Source: Thermococcus eurythermalis (GTDB lineage Archaea; Methanobacteriota_B; Thermococci; Thermococcales; Thermococcaceae). From it: a stretch of DNA of 64,000 nt. The notes below the pieces were generated by a model, which saw only the letters and a program-made list of their open reading frames with translations, was not told the origin of the DNA and made no database searches. The translations under genes were made by a program, and so were the position numbers. Numbering within the stretch: position 1 is the stretch's first letter; each line of letters starts with the position of its first letter. Location: the NCBI RefSeq assembly GCF_000769655.1, contig NZ_CP008887.1, forward strand, positions 806,001 to 870,000. The letters are read 5' to 3'. This document shows, piece by piece, positions 60,893 to 64,000 of the stretch.

Positions 60893-63745
60893 CTACAAAA
60901 AGACTTCCAGCGGCGAACGGCCCTCGCGCGCCTTCTCCACCTTCAGCTCCATTCCAAAGGCGTTGGTTACCGTCCCGCTCCTCTCGGCCCAGAGGCCGGT
61001 CGGGACTACCAGCACGTCCCCGTCGAGCTCCAGCTTTGTCCTCCCCACCACGACGTAGGCTTTGCTCTCCGGGATTCCAGTTACCCCTGCCTTTAGAAGT
61101 CCGACAGCATTGACGCCCTCGTGGAGGATTAGCGTTGGGACGTCGAGAGGTTCTCCCCCTTCGAGGATTGCAACCTCGTAGCCCTCCTCAACGATTTCCT
61201 TGCCCCTCAGGAGTATCTTGAGCAGCGGGAACTTCTTCGGGTCTGCCTTCAGGAGGACGCGCTTTGCCTTCCTGATGTCCTCAAGTGTGGCAGTGGAGAT
61301 GCCGCCGCTCACAGTCGAGCCTATTGGAATGCCCTTCTCCTCTGCAAAGGCCTTGAGCCGGGCGATTTCCTCGTTCGTCAGCTCTGGTGTCAGGATTAGG
61401 GCATAGTCGCCCTTCTCAATGAATTGCTTCGCCTCCTCCCAGCTCACCGGCTCGCCGTTGAGGAGCGGGCCGGCAAGGTCTTCGGCCCATGGCCTGGCGA
61501 AGCGGCAGTAGTCGCAGAGGTGGCCGTTCCATGAGTTCTCCACCCTCGAAGCCCTCACGAGCATGCCGTCGTAGACCTCTATCCCCATTTCACATGCGAA
61601 GGAACAACCGTTGCAGACCGTCTTTACGGTTTTTGTCTTCCACGGGCCGGGCTTGACGAAGGGGAGCTTCTCAGTTATCGCCCCGACAGGACAGAGGTCT
61701 ATCATCTCGCCGATGAACTTACCCTCCACCTCCCCAAGGCCGTCTCCAGGCGGCGGAGAGACCCTAGTCTTGAACCCGCGGTAGAGGTAGTCGAGGACTC
61801 CCTCTCCGGCTATCTCGTGGGTGAAGCGGACGCACTGGCCGCAGAGGACGCACTTGTTGTTGTCGAGCGTTACCCACGGGTGGCTCTCGTCTATCTCGAA
61901 CTTGTTCCCCTCGCCCTCGAAGGCGTCCTGCCTGGCGTTGTAGAGCGTGGCGTACTCCCTCAGCTTGCAGCGGAAGACCTCCATACAGCCGCAGCTCATA
62001 CAGCGCTTCGCTTCTTCAAGGACCTGCTCCTCGGTTAGGGCCGGCTCGACCTCCTCGAAGGTTCTCTTCCTCTTTTCCGGATCGAGGAGCTTCACCTTCG
62101 CCCTCGGCTTTCTTTCGACATGCTCATAGTCCTTCTCGGTGACCCTCTTCCAGTGGTTGTAGGGTCTAAGGTCAAAGAGAACGTTATAGAGGTCGTCGTC
62201 GCTTAGGACTTCCTCTATGTGCTTCTCGGGCTCGGTGAGAACGGCTTTGGCCTTCTCAAGCTTGCCTTTAAGATACAAGTCTATCATTATCGCGGCCCTT
62301 CTTCCGGTGGCTATGCTCTCGATAACCGTTGACGGCCCGAGGACGAGGTCGCCGCCGGCGAAGACACCGGGAACGCTCGTCTGGAGCGTCACCTCATCAA
62401 CGAGGGCCTTTCCGCGCCTCGCCTCAATGCCGAGGCTCTTCAGGAACTCCTCGTCGCAGTACTGGCCTATCGCCAGGATAACGTTGTCGGCCTTGACCCT
62501 GAACTCTGAGCCCTCTATTGGTATCGGCCTCCTCCTTCCGCTTGAATCTGGCTCGCCGAGGCGCATCTTGACTAGCTCTACCTCCTCGACCTTCCCGTCT
62601 CCGATAATCTTCACCGGATTGGTCAGGAACATGAACTCGACGCCCTCTTCCATGGCCTCCTCGACTTCCCTCTCGTTGGCGGGCATCTCTGCCTTCGAAC
62701 GGCGGTAGACGACTGTGACCTTTGCACCGAGCCTCAGAGCCGTCCTCGCAACGTCCATGGCCGTGTTTCCGCCGCCGACGACTATGACGCGCTCCCCGAG
62801 CTCGACCTTTTCGCCCATGTTAACCTTCCTGAGGAACTCTATTCCGTGCATGACACCTTCAAGCTCCTCGCCCGGAATCCCCATTTTCCTGCTTCTCCAG
62901 GCCCCGACGCCGAGGAAGACGGCATCGTACCTCTCGCGGAGCTCCTCAAGGCTTACGTCCCTTCCGAGGGCGGTGTTGGTCTTCACCTCTATGCCTGTGT
63001 TTATCACTGTCGCAATGTCCCTGTCTAAGACGTCCTTCGGGAGCCTGTAGGGCGGAATGCCGTAGCGCATCATTCCTCCAAGTTCCGGCATCGCCTCGAT
63101 TATCGTGACCTCGTGGCCCTTAAGGCGGAGGTAGTAGGCGCACGCTAATCCAGCGGGCCCTCCTCCGACGACGGCAATCCTCTTTCCGGTTGAGGGTGGA
63201 ATCTCAGGCATCCACGGGCCGTGCTCGAGGTCGTAGTCAGCGGCAAAACGCTTGAGCTGCCTTATCGCCAGCGGTTCATCAACGAGGTTCCTCCGGCAGG
63301 CGTCCTCACAGAAGGCCGGGCAGACCCTTCCGAGAACAGCCGGCAGGATGTACTTCTCCTTCATCAGCTTGACCGCCTCGTGGTACTTGCCCATCGCTAT
63401 GAGTGCGAGGTATCCCTGAACGTCGCTGTGGGCCGGACAGGCATCCTGACAGGGACCGATACAGTCGCCGTAGTGGTTGGATAAGATGAGTTCAAGCGCC
63501 GTCTTCCTCATCGAAACGACTTCATCGGTGAGTGTCTCTACCTCAAGCCCCTCCACTGGCTTGAGGGTGCACGAGGTGGTAACCCCTCTCTTAGTGGAGA
63601 TGAGGCAGAGCCTGCAGGAGCCGTAAGGGTCAAGCTCTTCATTGTAGCAGAAGCCGGGCACGTGGCCCATCTCGCGGAGGAGCTCTATGAGCGGCCTCCC
63701 TTCAGGGGCCTCGACTTCCTTTCCGTTGACCTTGATTTTGACCAT
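60893..63745 (-). CDS. NuoG/GltD-like FAD and Fe-S oxidoreductase subunit
   Basis: A 950-residue fusion. An N-terminal [2Fe-2S] domain (about 1-75) has FCYNEELDPYGSCRLCL and TSC. A NuoG-type His/Cys cluster region (NHYGDCIGPCQDACPAHSD) leads into a GltD-like part with FAD site VVGGGPAGLACAYYL (about 188-202) and NAD(P) site VVGGGNTAMDVARTA. Further Cys clusters are CMSCGCMEVFRC, CVLCGQCVRF and CNGCSFACEMG. The C terminus (about 730-950) resembles the start of a molybdopterin-type domain without a full active site. It should move electrons between NAD(P)H and ferredoxin or a partner enzyme. ATG 63745 follows GGTGAGTGAG. Confidence 0.82.
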   Translation of the reverse strand: MVKIKVNGKEVEAPEGRPLIELLREMGHVPGFCYNEELDPYGSCRLCLISTKRGVTTSCTLKPVEGLEVETLTDEVVSMRKTALELILSNHYGDCIGPCQDACPAHSDVQGYLALIAMGKYHEAVKLMKEKYILPAVLGRVCPAFCEDACRRNLVDEPLAIRQLKRFAADYDLEHGPWMPEIPPSTGKRIAVVGGGPAGLACAYYLRLKGHEVTIIEAMPELGGMMRYGIPPYRLPKDVLDRDIATVINTGIEVKTNTALGRDVSLEELRERYDAVFLGVGAWRSRKMGIPGEELEGVMHGIEFLRKVNMGEKVELGERVIVVGGGNTAMDVARTALRLGAKVTVVYRRSKAEMPANEREVEEAMEEGVEFMFLTNPVKIIGDGKVEEVELVKMRLGEPDSSGRRRPIPIEGSEFRVKADNVILAIGQYCDEEFLKSLGIEARRGKALVDEVTLQTSVPGVFAGGDLVLGPSTVIESIATGRRAAIMIDLYLKGKLEKAKAVLTEPEKHIEEVLSDDDLYNVLFDLRPYNHWKRVTEKDYEHVERKPRAKVKLLDPEKRKRTFEEVEPALTEEQVLEEAKRCMSCGCMEVFRCKLREYATLYNARQDAFEGEGNKFEIDESHPWVTLDNNKCVLCGQCVRFTHEIAGEGVLDYLYRGFKTRVSPPPGDGLGEVEGKFIGEMIDLCPVGAITEKLPFVKPGPWKTKTVKTVCNGCSFACEMGIEVYDGMLVRASRVENSWNGHLCDYCRFARPWAEDLAGPLLNGEPVSWEEAKQFIEKGDYALILTPELTNEEIARLKAFAEEKGIPIGSTVSGGISTATLEDIRKAKRVLLKADPKKFPLLKILLRGKEIVEEGYEVAILEGGEPLDVPTLILHEGVNAVGLLKAGVTGIPESKAYVVVGRTKLELDGDVLVVPTGLWAERSGTVTNAFGMELKVEKAREGRSPLEVFL

Positions 63746-63746
63746 C

Positions 63747-64000
63747 TCACTCACCCCCTGCATCGACTATCTCTATGGCGTTGAACCGGCAAACCTCGTA
63801 GCACGTCCCGCACTTGATGCACTCCTCCTGGTTGATAACGTGGGGCTTGAGCTTCTCGCCTTTGATAGCTTTCACCGGGCAGAATATGGCACATGCAGTA
63901 CAGCCGGTGCACCTGTCTGCGATGATGACGTACTTGATGAGCGGCTTACAGACCTTGGCCGGGCACTTCCCTTCGATGTGCGCCAGGTATTCGTCCCTGA
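63747..64000 (-). CDS. NuoF-like subunit, C-terminal part (partial)
   Basis: The last 83 codons of a gene that enters from the right edge. It reads RDEYLAHIEGKCPAKVCKPL, as at the end of NuoF/HydB-type subunits, then two [4Fe-4S] motifs CTGCTACAIFCPV and CIKCGTCYEVCRF, ending in VDAGGE. NuoF-like subunits bind FMN and NAD(P)H and pass electrons through Fe-S clusters. The stop is separated by one base from the start of the NuoG/GltD-like gene, so they form one complex. The rest lies outside the window. Confidence 0.85.
   Translation of the reverse strand, partial: RDEYLAHIEGKCPAKVCKPLIKYVIIADRCTGCTACAIFCPVKAIKGEKLKPHVINQEECIKCGTCYEVCRFNAIEIVDAGGE

Overview
The window looks like the chromosome of a hyperthermophilic euryarchaeon of the order Thermococcales, most likely Thermococcus. 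The basis is the set of recognisable proteins: a ferredoxin with an Asp cluster ligand, eL41 and L10e ribosomal proteins, a branched-chain polyamine synthase (BpsA), archaeal phosphopantothenate synthetase, a Tk-SP type subtilase, diphthamide synthase Dph2, an archaeal METTL5 homologue, archaeal RNA ligase Rnl3, archaeal asparagine synthetase A and DUF257 proteins. Promoters show TATA boxes of the (T)TTATAA kind, and ribosome sites are GGTGA or GAGGTG. No database search was run; families are named from recognised motifs.

Layout. 1-2851: AT-rich operon with a PqqD-like protein, a membrane protein and an ABC-2 exporter, probably the edge of a modified-peptide cluster. 2908-8127: HD hydrolase, DUF434, a duplicated lipoprotein, DUF432 and a MscS channel. 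8133-16037: RNA and protein modification enzymes (NSUN/RsmB, METTL5, Dph2) mixed with a double KaiC-like ATPase, two small paralogous proteins and two HEAT-repeat proteins. 16143-18004: a membrane gene split by a TnpB-only IS200/IS605-type element. 18122-31093: housekeeping and regulatory genes, including PadR with two SdpI-like proteins, nitrilase, eL41, M28 peptidase, RadA/KaiC-like ATPase, dolichol-phosphate-mannose synthase, tRNA-Pro and phosphopantothenate synthetase. 31266-42314: transglutaminase-like protein, UPF0282, NAD and polyamine metabolism, ferredoxin, Fe-S assembly and a secreted subtilase. 42808-45386: tRNA-Lys, then three degenerate repeats of about 546 bp rich in hairpins, then an ATPase gene bracketed by 20-bp palindromes. 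45470-47275: RNA ligase and L10e. 47415-52791 (minus strand): an archaeal polymorphic-toxin locus. 52884-60724: MFS transporter, aminotransferase, ATPases, asparagine synthetase and two DUF257 genes. 60893-64000: NuoG/GltD-like and NuoF-like oxidoreductase subunits.

The most striking system is the 5.4-kb toxin locus. A secreted protein ends in a module that looks like a BECR-type ribonuclease. It is followed on the same strand by four related immunity-type genes. Headless copies of the toxin C-terminal module lie between them and after the last one. This is the orphan-module organisation known from bacterial contact-dependent inhibition and Maf loci. Decay is visible as a frameshifted immunity gene and truncated modules, so the array appears to be recombining.

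Other structure not explained by genes: the compensating hairpins in the 546-bp repeats, solo right ends of TnpB elements at 28330 and 60721, a palindrome-flanked ATPase cassette, a candidate C/D box sRNA near 31100-31165, and symmetrical promoter motifs at the ferredoxin and subtilase genes.
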